A stretch of 64,000 nt of DNA from Rhodoferax sp. (GCF_012927445.1 NZ_JABBPD010000003.1:183973-247972), one strand, 5' to 3'. Shown: positions 18,951 to 26,741, numbered from the stretch's first letter. Made by a program: numbers and translations. The notes: generated from the letters alone by a model not told the origin.

Positions 18951-19686
18951 ACCTCTCGCCCCAGCAGTGCAGTGGGCGACTCAGGCTGGAGAAAGCCATC
19001 AGCATCAGTGCCGAGTGCATTTACCAACACGCCTACCAAGACAAGGCGACAGGCGGGGACTTGGTGAGTTACCTGCGCTGTCAAAAGGTACGCCGCAAAC
19101 GCTACGCCAGTGGCCAGGAGCGCCGAGGCGTGCTGAAGAATCGCATCGGTATTGAGCAGCGTCCCACCGTGGTGGACAAACGCAGCCGTATTGGCGACTG
19201 GGAGGGGGACACCGTCATTGGCAAAGGGCACCAGGGTGTGCTGGTCACGCTGGTGGGGCGAAAATCTCGCTATACCCTGGCCTGCCAGTTGGACTCGCGC
19301 CACAGCGCGAAGGTCACACCGGCCATCATCGCGCTGCTACGGCCCCACAAGGCCAAGTGCAAGACCTTGACCTTTGACAATGGCAAAGAGTTCTCCGAGC
19401 ATGAATTCATCGCCCAGTGCTTGAAGGCCCGGGTGTACTTTGCGCATCCGTACTGCTCCTGGGAGCATGGGCTCAATGAAAACCACAATGGCTTGTTGCG
19501 CCAGTTCTTTCCCAAGCAGACCAACCTGCTCAAGGTGAGCCAGGATGAGGTCAATGAGGCGGTGTATCGGCTTAACCACCGACCTCGCAAGTGCCTGGGC
19601 TATCGCACCCCGCATGAGGTCTTTTATCGCTTGAAAATGACTCCGCTTAAACTTCCTACTGATGCACTTTGTAGTTGAATCTGCGA
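18951..19686 (+). pseudogene. IS30-family transposase, 5'-truncated
   Basis: The homologous part begins LSPQQCSGRLRLEKAISIS, so roughly the first 100 residues with the N-terminal HTH are missing. The DDE core is present: D in RSRIGDWEGDTVIG, D in LTFDNGKEF and E in HGLNENHNGLLRQFFP. The reading frame is intact to the stop at 19678, and the right end, with ACTTTGTAGTTGAATC, resembles an IS30-type terminus. The missing left end abuts the thiolase remnant. It cannot transpose on its own. Confidence 0.85.
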
Positions 19687-19689
19687 CGT

Positions 19690-19746
19690 TTTAGGCCTCT
19701 AGCCCCCGTACAACATGCGCATGAGGCTATGTATTTTATAGCGATT
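19690..19746 (-). repeat. Dispersed repeat, copy 6
   Basis: On the minus strand it reads TCGCTATAAAATACATAGCC, TGCGCATG, then GGGGGCTAGAGGCCTAAAAC. It lies directly beside the IS30 right end. Confidence 0.78.
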
Positions 19747-19777
19747 CAATGGCTGTCCATTGGAACCGGTCGGTCCC

Positions 19778-20044
19778 TTAGCTCTCGAGGAAGTAAATGT
19801 CTGGCTTGTCGACCACCCCAACTTCTTGCATCTTCTCGCGTAGGTCTGCGGAAGCTGCAAACGCCTTCGCTCGATTGATATCTTGCACTTCAAAAAGAAT
19901 AACAACCTCGTTGGCATCGTCCGAGTTTCGAAGTAGATATTTCTCTGTGAGACCTGCTTCGGTGCGTTTTGACTGGTGGCCGTCGTAACCAGTCTTCCAA
20001 GTCTTGAATTCCTTGACTTTGTGCCTTATCAGCAAGAATGCCAT
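19778..20044 (-). CDS. Small ferredoxin-like-fold protein (ABM/Dabb-like)
   Basis: This 88-aa protein starts MAFLLIRHKVKEFKTWKTGYD and includes LLRNSDDANEVVILFEVQD and INRAKAFAASADLREKM. The pattern of one strand, one helix, two strands and one helix is that of dimeric alpha-beta barrel proteins in the antibiotic-biosynthesis-monooxygenase-like group. No catalytic role can be assigned. RBS AAAAGGAG lies 7 nt before ATG 20044. It is a solitary gene in the accessory region. Confidence 0.7.
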   Translation of the reverse strand: MAFLLIRHKVKEFKTWKTGYDGHQSKRTEAGLTEKYLLRNSDDANEVVILFEVQDINRAKAFAASADLREKMQEVGVVDKPDIYFLES

Positions 20045-20216
20045 GAGGTACTCCTTTTGTAGCGGGTGCCAGCAGATTACGGGTGTCCAGGCGTTGCTGA
20101 CAAATGCCTAGGCTGTTAAATCCTGAACCAATTGAAGACGAATCGCTTGATAAATCTCATAGGAACGAAGTGAGTGGCAAACAAAAAATACGTAACGCAC
20201 GTCGCTTGAATGACTG

Positions 20217-20310
20217 CAACCGTTTAGGTTTGTGGAATGCCAGCCCGTAACCACTGACCGGAGCGACTCAGCCCAAGCCTGAGGGCAGGCGTCGTAAAAC
20301 CTAAACGGAA
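20217..20310. repeat. Long imperfect palindrome with 12-bp perfect ends
   Basis: The ends CCGTTTAGGTTT and AAACCTAAACGG are perfect inverted repeats. Inner pieces TGCCAGCCC/GGGCAGGC and CTCAG/CTGAG extend the pairing into a cruciform of about 90 bp. Part of it (GCGACTC.GCCCAAGCCTGAG) resembles 21061-21095. The 20045-20216 stretch before it shows no gene. The 20311-20527 stretch is AT-rich without a convincing gene. Confidence 0.6.
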
Positions 20311-20527
20311 GCGGTCAGTCGAAGTGCTCCTCCAATTTCAAAATTGGCTTGTTTGAAGCCTAGAATCAAAAAAGAACAATCTGCGGGGTTTGTCGAAATT
20401 TTTATATCTGCAAATAATCCGAGAAAACCACTAAAACCAAGGCTAAAAGCCACTCTCAGGGGAAATTCATGACCAGTATATGGAGCAAGGTTCAGTATAT
20501 ATAGCATGTTTTTCTCTATACATTACG

Positions 20528-21013
20528 TTAGAACTGGAGAAATAATGCACTGTGATCTTGTAGTTAGTACATCAATCGCTCCAAAAACTATATCAGCTAC
20601 AAATATTGATGATTTCAAAGCCCAACTTGAAGCGTTGTTAATAGAATCAAAGCAACAAAGGGGAATTGTGTACATATGGAAAACACAATCTGATATACCA
20701 AGATTAAAAGGGAAAAACCCCATTATTTATATCGGGAAAGCTGATGGAAGCTTGTACGATCGCTATATAAATAAAATTACCCATGAGGCAAATGAGTACT
20801 GGGACAGGTACCATCAAATAATATCCGCCTACGGAAATATATATATAGAAATATTTGAGTCAAAAGATCCAAAAAAAACTGAAAACAATTTCTTATACCA
20901 ATATCATCAGCAATTTATGGAGTTGCCGCCTATCAATTTGCAAAGTTACAAATATGGCCTGCTCTAACCCATCATTCAAGCGGGACGCCTAACGGCGCCC
21001 CTTAATTCAAACG
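20528..21013 (+). mobile_element. Solitary integron-type gene cassette
   Basis: The proposed cassette starts after the G of CATTACG^TTAGAAC and ends after the G of CAAACG^TTAACG. If it is circularised, TTAGAA joins the final G to give GTTAGAA, whose first six bases (GTTAGA) are exactly complementary to TCTAAC in the R'' box at 20962-20968. It holds one gene with a tight leader, and its stop codon lies in R'', as in ordinary cassettes. No integrase gene is visible in the window. Confidence 0.7.
20545..20967 (+). CDS. GIY-YIG domain protein (cassette gene)
   Basis: This 140-aa protein has a central GIY-YIG-like core: GIVYIWK, then PIIYIGKADGSLYDRY, the two-strand motif with Arg in the following helix. 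Further on are NIYIEIFES and KKTENNFLYQYHQQF, where a Glu could be the metal ligand. The core is that of small nucleases, but the family also includes non-catalytic members. ATG 20545 follows GGAG at 5-nt spacing. Base composition is strongly AT-rich compared with flanking genes. The stop codon lies in the attC. Confidence 0.75.
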   Translation: MHCDLVVSTSIAPKTISATNIDDFKAQLEALLIESKQQRGIVYIWKTQSDIPRLKGKNPIIYIGKADGSLYDRYINKITHEANEYWDRYHQIISAYGNIYIEIFESKDPKKTENNFLYQYHQQFMELPPINLQSYKYGLL

Positions 21014-21019
21014 TTAACG
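20962..21019 (+). repeat. attC-like recombination site
   Basis: R'' CTCTAAC, L'' ATTCAAGCGGG, a short loop ACGCCTAACGGCGC, L' CCCTTAATTCAAAC and R' GTTAACG occur in the order and spacing of class 1 integron aadA-type attC sites (compare TTCAAGCCGACGCC...GGCTTAATTCAAGCGTTA). The arms pair imperfectly with the usual extrahelical bases. It directly follows, and overlaps by the stop codon, the GIY-YIG gene. Confidence 0.75.
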
Positions 21020-21286
21020 ACTGCTTAGTAGCGAAGTGAATGGCTGCAATCAGTCTACTAAAGTCAGTGCCCGAAGCGGTCGGCCATAAGCCTGAGTCTG
21101 AGTGTCGGCAATGGAATGTAAAGCCGACTGCCAGTTCCCTCTGATGAGGTTTGCTTGCCGAGCAGAAGCAACCTAACAGCGTGAATGAAGTATTCGGTTT
21201 TTGATAAAAATCACCCCACAGGCGACACATCTCATCGCAGTGTTGATCCATAGTCTTCTCTTATCAAATTAATCAGAGAACTCACA
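21020..21286. other. Non-coding stretch with short inverted repeats
   Basis: TTAGTAG...CTACTAA (about 21025-21061) is an inverted pair, followed by a segment resembling part of the 20217-20310 palindrome. No convincing gene is seen. The end serves as leader of the next gene. Confidence 0.4.
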
Positions 21287-21640
21287 ATGAATCGCCGCCT
21301 TTGCATTCACACACTCATGTCAGTCACGGTCTGTGCATTGCTACCTAGTGCAACATTTTTTGCTGAACGGCAACCGCTTGCAGCCTCATTGCCACGCACC
21401 TCCAACGAACCCACTGAACCGGGCGCGCAAGAAATTGCGCCAGACCCGTTGTACGCCCAAGCAGTGGCTGTGGTGATGATCAATCAAAAGGCCAGTATTG
21501 GCCTGGTTCAGCGCCACCTCAAGTTGGGCTACAACCATGCAGCCCGCTTGCTTGAGGCGATGGAACAAGCCGGACTGATTGGTTCAAGGTATGTGAATGG
21601 TTATCGCCAAATTTTGGACTGTGGCATCCGGGAAACTTAA
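21287..21640 (+). CDS. Free-standing FtsK gamma-like winged-helix protein
   Basis: This 117-aa protein has residues 52-105 (DPLYAQAVAVVMINQKASIG, then LVQRHLKLGYNHAARLLEAM, EQAGLIG) that closely resemble the C-terminal gamma domain of FtsK/SpoIIIE, the winged helix that reads KOPS/SRS DNA. The rest of FtsK (membrane domain, motor) is absent. Instead a hydrophobic leader (MSVTVCALLPSATFFAE) precedes the domain. A DNA-binding domain behind a signal-like segment is odd, so either the real start is internal or the protein is membrane-tethered. Its stop overlaps that of the convergent gene by 4 bp. Confidence 0.7.
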   Translation: MNRRLCIHTLMSVTVCALLPSATFFAERQPLAASLPRTSNEPTEPGAQEIAPDPLYAQAVAVVMINQKASIGLVQRHLKLGYNHAARLLEAMEQAGLIGSRYVNGYRQILDCGIRET

Positions 21641-22467
21641 CCGTACTCAGCGACACACGCCAGCATCGTATTGCGGTGAATTTCCAGCACGCGGGCCAAT
21701 GGCTCTTGATAGCCACCGGCCAGATTCCACACCACCGGGATGCCGATTGACTTTGCCACAGAAAAAACGATACGGTCACGCACGGCCAATTCGTTGGTGG
21801 TAAGAAAACCGCCCAGCGGGTCATTGATGTGCGGGTCAGAACCTGCCTGGTAAATCAGCAAGTCGCAGTCAGCAAAGCTGCGTACCACTTGGGGCAACTG
21901 ATCAATGAATGGCTCCGCGTCAGTTGGACTCCAGTGTTCTTGCGAAACAAGTCGAATCCAATCAATATTCAGCACAGCCATGATTTCAGCCGTGCCATCG
22001 CCATAGTGTTGGTCGCAGTCAAGAATGCCGACGCGTTGAACTTTTCCCTCCAGCTTTAAGGCCAATGCCGTCACCATCAGCCCATTGAAGGTGCAGTAAC
22101 CGTAGCCGGTTTCATACCCCGCATGATGAAACCCTGAAGTTGGGGAACAGGTGACCAGTCCATTGTTCAAGGCACCACGTGCGGCTGACAGCAGTGATCC
22201 GCAAGTCCAGGGTAACGAGTCCGCCACGTCCCGCTGACGGCCACGAAATCCATTCATCAGTTCGCAATTCAGGATGCCATCCACGTACTCGTGTGAATGG
22301 GCCAGCGCAATCTGATCGCGACTGGTCGGCAGGGGCTCCACGATGTGGATAGGTAAACCTTGCTCGATCCAGTTCGCCACCACCAAAGCCGGTTTACGTG
22401 GGCTGGGGGACGAACTGTCCGGGCAGGATACCTGTTTAGGTGAGTAATAGACGTCGATGCAATCCAT
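21637..22467 (-). CDS. Histone-deacetylase-fold amidohydrolase
   Basis: This 276-aa arginase/deacetylase-fold enzyme has family motifs SGFHHAGYETGYGYCTFNGL (tandem His and the GFC-like loop), GILDCDQHYGDGT (zinc-binding Asp and His) and YQAGSDPHINDPLGG (second zinc Asp), then WNLAGGYQ where most HDACs have a Tyr-containing G-G-Y loop. Bacterial members deacetylate acetylpolyamines or other small amides. The substrate is unknown. ATG 22467 is preferred because ACGAGG lies 6-7 nt upstream. Confidence 0.85.
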   Translation of the reverse strand: MDCIDVYYSPKQVSCPDSSSPSPRKPALVVANWIEQGLPIHIVEPLPTSRDQIALAHSHEYVDGILNCELMNGFRGRQRDVADSLPWTCGSLLSAARGALNNGLVTCSPTSGFHHAGYETGYGYCTFNGLMVTALALKLEGKVQRVGILDCDQHYGDGTAEIMAVLNIDWIRLVSQEHWSPTDAEPFIDQLPQVVRSFADCDLLIYQAGSDPHINDPLGGFLTTNELAVRDRIVFSVAKSIGIPVVWNLAGGYQEPLARVLEIHRNTMLACVAEYG

Positions 22468-22571
22468 AAGTGCCTCGTTGTGTTGGGTCAATGTGCCAAG
22501 TATTCACAGACGTACGACACAGTGTGACGCACCCATCCTGACAATGACGTCAATCTCTCAAAACCATCGCC

Positions 22572-22817
22572 ATGACAAACCACCCCACATCCAGCTGGTC
22601 TGAAAGACTGCAACAACAAACCCGTGACGCTCTTGAACAACTGCCCGTCACTGCGGACGGCGGTCTGCACTTCAAGCACATAACACTGGGCGGTGCTTAT
22701 GCGACTTACGACGATCTTTGCAATGACCGTCTGATATTGCTCGCCCAAAAAGGAGGCAATGCATACCGTTTTGCAGAGGTAGATGCCCTGCTGCAGGCGG
22801 GCTGGGCGTTAGACTGA
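22572..22817 (+). CDS. Hypothetical 81-aa protein upstream of the DUF2779 gene
   Basis: I do not recognise it. It starts MTNHPTSSWSERLQQQTRDAL and ends VDALLQAGWALD, with a central ITLGGAYATYDDL. It has no membrane segment, Cys pairs or catalytic motif. It lies 26 bp upstream of the DUF2779 gene on the same strand, so it may belong to one operon with that gene and the WYL regulator. Confidence 0.6.
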   Translation: MTNHPTSSWSERLQQQTRDALEQLPVTADGGLHFKHITLGGAYATYDDLCNDRLILLAQKGGNAYRFAEVDALLQAGWALD

Positions 22818-22843
22818 CAAAAAAAAACAGGGAGGTGCGCACT

Positions 22844-24340
22844 ATGCGCAATTTTTCAAAATCAAAACTGCTGGCGCTACGCCAGTGTCCCAAGCGTCTG
22901 TGGCTGGAAATTCATCGTCCGGATCTGCGCGAGGACTCTGATGCCACGCAGGCGAGCTTTCAGATCGGCTACCAGGTGGGCGACATCGCCCATCAAATTT
23001 ACGACCCAGAAAATCTGGGTGCGCTCATTGACGTGCAAAGCGAGGGGTTCCCTCGTGCGTTCGAGCGCACCACGGAACTGCTTGGCACCCCACAGCCCAT
23101 CTTTGAAGCCGGTTTCTGTGCCGGTGGCGCACTGGCCTTTGCTGACGTCATGCTGCCTGAACAACAAGATGGCCAACAGGTCTGGCGCATGGTCGAAGTC
23201 AAATCCTCCACCAGCGTCAAGGACTACCACCGCGACGACGTGGCGGTACAAGCTTTCATCGCCAAGTCAGCCGGCGTGCTATTGCAGTCCATCGCCCTGG
23301 CGCACATTGACAGTTCGTGGACCTATCCGGGTAATGGGGACTACAGTGGGCTTTTGGTCGAGGCCGACCTTACGGCAGAAGCCTTCTCCCGCACCGACGA
23401 AGTCAAAGGCTGGATTGCGCAGGCGCAAAGCGTGGACGCCATGCCATCCGAGCCAGTCATCGACATTGGTGCCCATTGCGAAACGCCTTTTTCCTGTGGC
23501 TTTTATGACTATTGCAGCCGCGACGAACCGAAAGCACAATATCCAGTCTATTGGCTGCCTTACTTTGGCGCCAAAGCACAGCAGTTAGCCGCCCAGTGTG
23601 TGATTGAGCTGGCAGACGTGTCCGACGATCTGCTCAACGCCAGGCAACTACGGGTGAAGACCCATACCTTGGCCAACACCGTGTTCTTCGATGCGGATGG
23701 CGCCGCCGCCGAGTTGGCGATTCATTGCCTGCCCGCATATTTTCTGGACTTCGAGACCATTCAGTTTGCCGTGCCCATCTGGCAAGGCACGCGCCCTTAC
23801 CAACAAAACACCTTTCAGTTCAGCCTACACACCTTGTCGGAAGCGGGCCAGCTTGAGCACACCGAGTTTCTTGATATTTCTGGCGGCGACCCGGCCGAGC
23901 CATTCGCCCAAGCTTTAATCGCTGCCTGCGGTGAAAGCGGGCCAGTGTATGTGTACAACGCCGGGTTTGAAACATCGCGCATGAGTGAGCTGGCCACGCG
24001 CTATCCGCAATTCAGCGCATCGCTGCTGGCCATTAACGCCCGCGTCGTGGACTTGCTGCCCATTGCCCGTGAGCGCTACTACCACCCGAGCCAGCAAGGC
24101 AGTTGGAGCATCAAGAAAGTGCTGCCTGCCGTGGTACCAGAACTGCGTTATGACGCTCTCGATGGAGTGCAAGACGGCGGCATGGCGATGGAGGCTTTTC
24201 TGGAAGCGATTCACCCCGACACCCCAGCCGAACGCAAAAACCAGATCGAGCAACAACTGCTGGCCTATTGCAAGCTCGATACCTACGCCATGGTGCGCCT
24301 GTGGCAGGTGTTTGCTGGTCGCACTGACCTGAAACTGTAG
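22844..24340 (+). CDS. DUF2779 protein: Cas4-like nuclease plus RNase H-fold domain
   Basis: This 498-aa protein has an N-terminal part (MRNFSKSKLLALRQCPKRLW) like the Cas4/PD-(D/E)XK opening. FADVML and MVEVKSSTSVKDYH (about residues 100-125) supply the D...ExK catalytic pattern, and late cysteines (CETPFSCGFYDYC) resemble a Cas4-type iron-sulfur or zinc cluster. The C-terminal half has YFLDFET, YNAGFETSRM and CKLDTYAMVRLW, a DEDD-type 3'-5' exonuclease arrangement. Together this suggests a two-nuclease protein of unknown role. GGAGG 8 nt before ATG 22844 sets the start. Confidence 0.8.
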   Translation: MRNFSKSKLLALRQCPKRLWLEIHRPDLREDSDATQASFQIGYQVGDIAHQIYDPENLGALIDVQSEGFPRAFERTTELLGTPQPIFEAGFCAGGALAFADVMLPEQQDGQQVWRMVEVKSSTSVKDYHRDDVAVQAFIAKSAGVLLQSIALAHIDSSWTYPGNGDYSGLLVEADLTAEAFSRTDEVKGWIAQAQSVDAMPSEPVIDIGAHCETPFSCGFYDYCSRDEPKAQYPVYWLPYFGAKAQQLAAQCVIELADVSDDLLNARQLRVKTHTLANTVFFDADGAAAELAIHCLPAYFLDFETIQFAVPIWQGTRPYQQNTFQFSLHTLSEAGQLEHTEFLDISGGDPAEPFAQALIAACGESGPVYVYNAGFETSRMSELATRYPQFSASLLAINARVVDLLPIARERYYHPSQQGSWSIKKVLPAVVPELRYDALDGVQDGGMAMEAFLEAIHPDTPAERKNQIEQQLLAYCKLDTYAMVRLWQVFAGRTDLKL

Positions 24341-24353
24341 GCCCTACATCTGT

Positions 24354-25325
24354 ATGTCCAAACGACCGAGCCCCCACGAAACATTGCAGCTTTCAATCGA
24401 ACTGCTGCATTCCATCCCCAAGCGCGGAACCATCACCGCCACTGAGCTACAGAAGAAACTGGCGAATGATGGCTTTGCCCGCGAGCCGAGAACGATTCAG
24501 CGTCTGCTCGAAAGCCTGTGCGATGCTGACCTGTACGGCATCGAGCGGGACATGAGCAGCAAACCCTACCGTTACCGCTGGAAAGAGTCAGCCAGGGGCT
24601 TGACCATTGGCAGCCTGAGCCCGCAGGAATGCCTATTACTCACGCTGGCTGAGCAACAACTGGGCAGCTTGCTGCCGACCAAGTTGGTGAAGTCGATGGA
24701 CGGGTTTTTTGATCAGGCCCGCAGCCAGTTGGGCGAGACGACCAAAACCCAGCGCGAACGCGAATGGCTGGACAAAGTGCGCGTGGTCAGCACCAGCCAG
24801 CCGCTGCTGCCGCCCAAAATTGACCACGACGTGTTTGAGCAAGTCAGCAATGCGCTGTACGGCAACCAGTGGCTGGACGTGGATTACCAAAATGCGGCGG
24901 GTAATAAGACCAATTCCAAGGTCATGCCGTTGGGTCTGGCACAACAGGGGCCGCGGATGTACCTGGTTTGCCGGTTTGATGGCTACGACGATGAACGCTG
25001 CCTGGCGCTGCACCGCATGATTTCGGCCAAGGCATCTACCCTGACGTTCGAGCGGCCCAAGGATTTCGACCTCAAACACTTCGATGACGATGGTCACTTT
25101 GGTTATGGCGATGGCACACAGATTCGCCTGAGTTTTCGGATTGAGAAAAGCGCAGGGCTACACATCGTGGAATGCCCGCTGTCTGTTGATCAGCAGGTGG
25201 TGGAACTGGATGACGCTTACGAGATCACGGCAACGGTGGTGGACTCGGATATGTTGGACTGGTGGTTGCTGGGGTTTGGGGATGCAATGTGCAAGGTCTC
25301 ACGGAGTTCGTTGACGGGTCAATAG
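24354..25325 (+). CDS. WYL-domain transcriptional regulator
   Basis: This 323-aa protein has an N-terminal winged helix (ITATELQKKLANDGFAREPR, TIQRLLESL) followed by a WYL domain (about 140-230: LDVDYQNAAGNK, MPLGLAQQGPRMYLVCRFDG, ALHRMISAKAS) and a C-terminal WCX extension (DWWLLGFGDAMCKV). WYL regulators sense nucleic-acid or nucleotide ligands and often control DNA repair or phage-defence genes. It starts 13 bp after the DUF2779 gene, so it probably controls that unit. Confidence 0.85.
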   Translation: MSKRPSPHETLQLSIELLHSIPKRGTITATELQKKLANDGFAREPRTIQRLLESLCDADLYGIERDMSSKPYRYRWKESARGLTIGSLSPQECLLLTLAEQQLGSLLPTKLVKSMDGFFDQARSQLGETTKTQREREWLDKVRVVSTSQPLLPPKIDHDVFEQVSNALYGNQWLDVDYQNAAGNKTNSKVMPLGLAQQGPRMYLVCRFDGYDDERCLALHRMISAKASTLTFERPKDFDLKHFDDDGHFGYGDGTQIRLSFRIEKSAGLHIVECPLSVDQQVVELDDAYEITATVVDSDMLDWWLLGFGDAMCKVSRSSLTGQ

Positions 25326-25371
25326 ATTCCGGAGTTAGATGTTTGATTAGCAATAGTTACTGGAGACATAA

Positions 25372-25815
25372 ATGGCACGATTCACGCGTGAAGAATTACA
25401 AAAACGAGCTTTTTTTCGGACTGCTTGGGTTTTACAGAATTTTTGGGAAGAGCAACAAGATGAGAATCCGCGGGGAACGAAGGCAGATGTGCATTCGCGT
25501 TTATTTGACACGTTGGTTCATGAACCTTTAATTCTGATCGGGAAATCAACAAAGGGCGGTGGTCATAAAGAGCATCTTGTTCCGTGTGCACTAATACGCA
25601 ACCGTGCCTTTGAAATGTTTCACGATGGGAAGCAAGTAGAAGATGTCGCTGAAATGATTGGTACGTTCTTACGAATAGCTCACATCTCTCCAGATGAGGC
25701 GCGTTTACTTGACATTGAACTTAAATTAAAAACAACAATGCCAGTTGACTGGAGTTTCGAGACTGGGTCCGTTTTGAGTCGACTGGAAAAGGCTGGCATT
25801 AAGCTGGTCGAATGA
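25372..25815 (+). CDS. Hypothetical protein with a possible HNH-type motif
   Basis: This 147-aa protein starts MARFTREELQKRAFFRTAW. I do not recognise the family. The segment GGGHKEHLVPCALIRNRAFE resembles the start of an HNH fold (His-x-x-His followed by a Pro), but the later Asn/His positions are not clear. It is a single gene after the WYL regulator with codon use slightly AT-richer than its neighbours. Function unknown. Confidence 0.6.
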   Translation: MARFTREELQKRAFFRTAWVLQNFWEEQQDENPRGTKADVHSRLFDTLVHEPLILIGKSTKGGGHKEHLVPCALIRNRAFEMFHDGKQVEDVAEMIGTFLRIAHISPDEARLLDIELKLKTTMPVDWSFETGSVLSRLEKAGIKLVE

Positions 25816-25966
25816 CCCAAACTAATATGAATAGCCACTTCATGGATTGCGCAATGCAGTTCTCAGCCTTGATTCGGCGCTGGCATCTAAGCTGTGACAA
25901 AAACATCAGCATGATTCCTAGGTCAAGTGAAGCGTTAATCTGGAATCAACATTAAGGAGATTTGAA

Positions 25967-26236
25967 ATGGGAACTAAATGTAAGTTTTGCGGTTCGTCAA
26001 GTTTTGGAACTACATCCAACTCTGGTCATCCTCATGGATGCCATGAACATACAGGCGTAGATTTGAAGCACTGCGTATTCTGCAACTCAACCAGTTACGG
26101 AACCACGTCAAACTCGGGTCATCCCGATGGATGCCACAAACATGGAAGTGATGGTCAACATTGCATCTATTGTGGATCGACAAGCACCGGTACAACCTCC
26201 AGCTCAGGTCATCCAAATCGGTGTCATGAAAGATAG
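25967..26236 (+). CDS. Small protein of three tandem CxxC...HxxxCH zinc-finger-like repeats
   Basis: This 89-aa protein is made almost entirely of three repeats of about 29 residues, each of the form C-x2-C-x12-H-x3-C-H, with the invariant core GTTSNSGHP (SSSGHP in the third). The four Cys/His of each unit look like a tetrahedral zinc site, giving three small knuckles in a row. The loop is rich in Gly, Ser and Thr. AAGGAG lies 9 nt before ATG 25967. I do not recognise a named family. Nucleic-acid binding or metal storage are both possible. Confidence 0.7.
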   Translation: MGTKCKFCGSSSFGTTSNSGHPHGCHEHTGVDLKHCVFCNSTSYGTTSNSGHPDGCHKHGSDGQHCIYCGSTSTGTTSSSGHPNRCHER

Positions 26237-26297
26237 CCCTTGTATATGGGGCAACTAAGCTCGTCTGCGTCATTTATTGATAAACCGGAGCAAAGCG

Positions 26298-26741
26298 ATG
26301 CAAGCTCAATTTCAGACGGAATTTCTCCAGCGGTATCCAAATTTTTTCCGCTCACCGGGAATGCGTTTGGTTGACCCTGATGTCATTCCCGGTCTTTTGG
26401 TGGATGACCTGGCCCCGTTTGATCAGCGTGGCATCGAATGCGAAGACGGCTGGTTCGACTTGATTGATCGGTTGAGTCGTGCCTGTGAAAACGAAATCGG
26501 AATGCTTATTGCGAAGGACGTGCCCAAGGAGCGCTGGCCGCGCGTCGCTCAGATCAAAGAAAAAATGGGTGGCTTGCGTTTTTACGTCAATGGCCCACTC
26601 TCTGACGAATTACGGACGCTGATTTTGCAGGTCGAAAATATTGATAGCCTTTGCACATGCGAACGCTGTGGCGCACCTGGCAAATTACGTGAAGGCCGGT
26701 GGCGGCACACTCATTGCGACAACTGCGCCGCTACAGAATAG
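26298..26741 (+). CDS. Hypothetical protein with C-terminal zinc ribbon
   Basis: This 147-aa protein starts MQAQFQTEFLQRYPNFF at ATG 26298 behind CGGAG. The middle part (GWFDLIDRLSRACENEI, IKEKMGGLRFYVNG) is a conserved hypothetical domain. The C-terminus holds two Cys pairs, CERCGAPGK and HCDNCAATE, forming a zinc ribbon. Proteins of this build occur as isolated genes in many proteobacterial accessory regions, and no function is known to me. Confidence 0.65.
   Translation: MQAQFQTEFLQRYPNFFRSPGMRLVDPDVIPGLLVDDLAPFDQRGIECEDGWFDLIDRLSRACENEIGMLIAKDVPKERWPRVAQIKEKMGGLRFYVNGPLSDELRTLILQVENIDSLCTCERCGAPGKLREGRWRHTHCDNCAATE

Noticed and set aside
20301-20507. 68-aa minus-strand ORF next to the cassette
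   Set aside because: No ribosome site or recognisable fold, and it ends within the palindrome; not enough support.
25816-25966. GAATAGCC...GCGCAATGC stretch as another dispersed repeat
   Set aside because: It lacks the GGGCTxxAGGCC half and the spacing does not fit.
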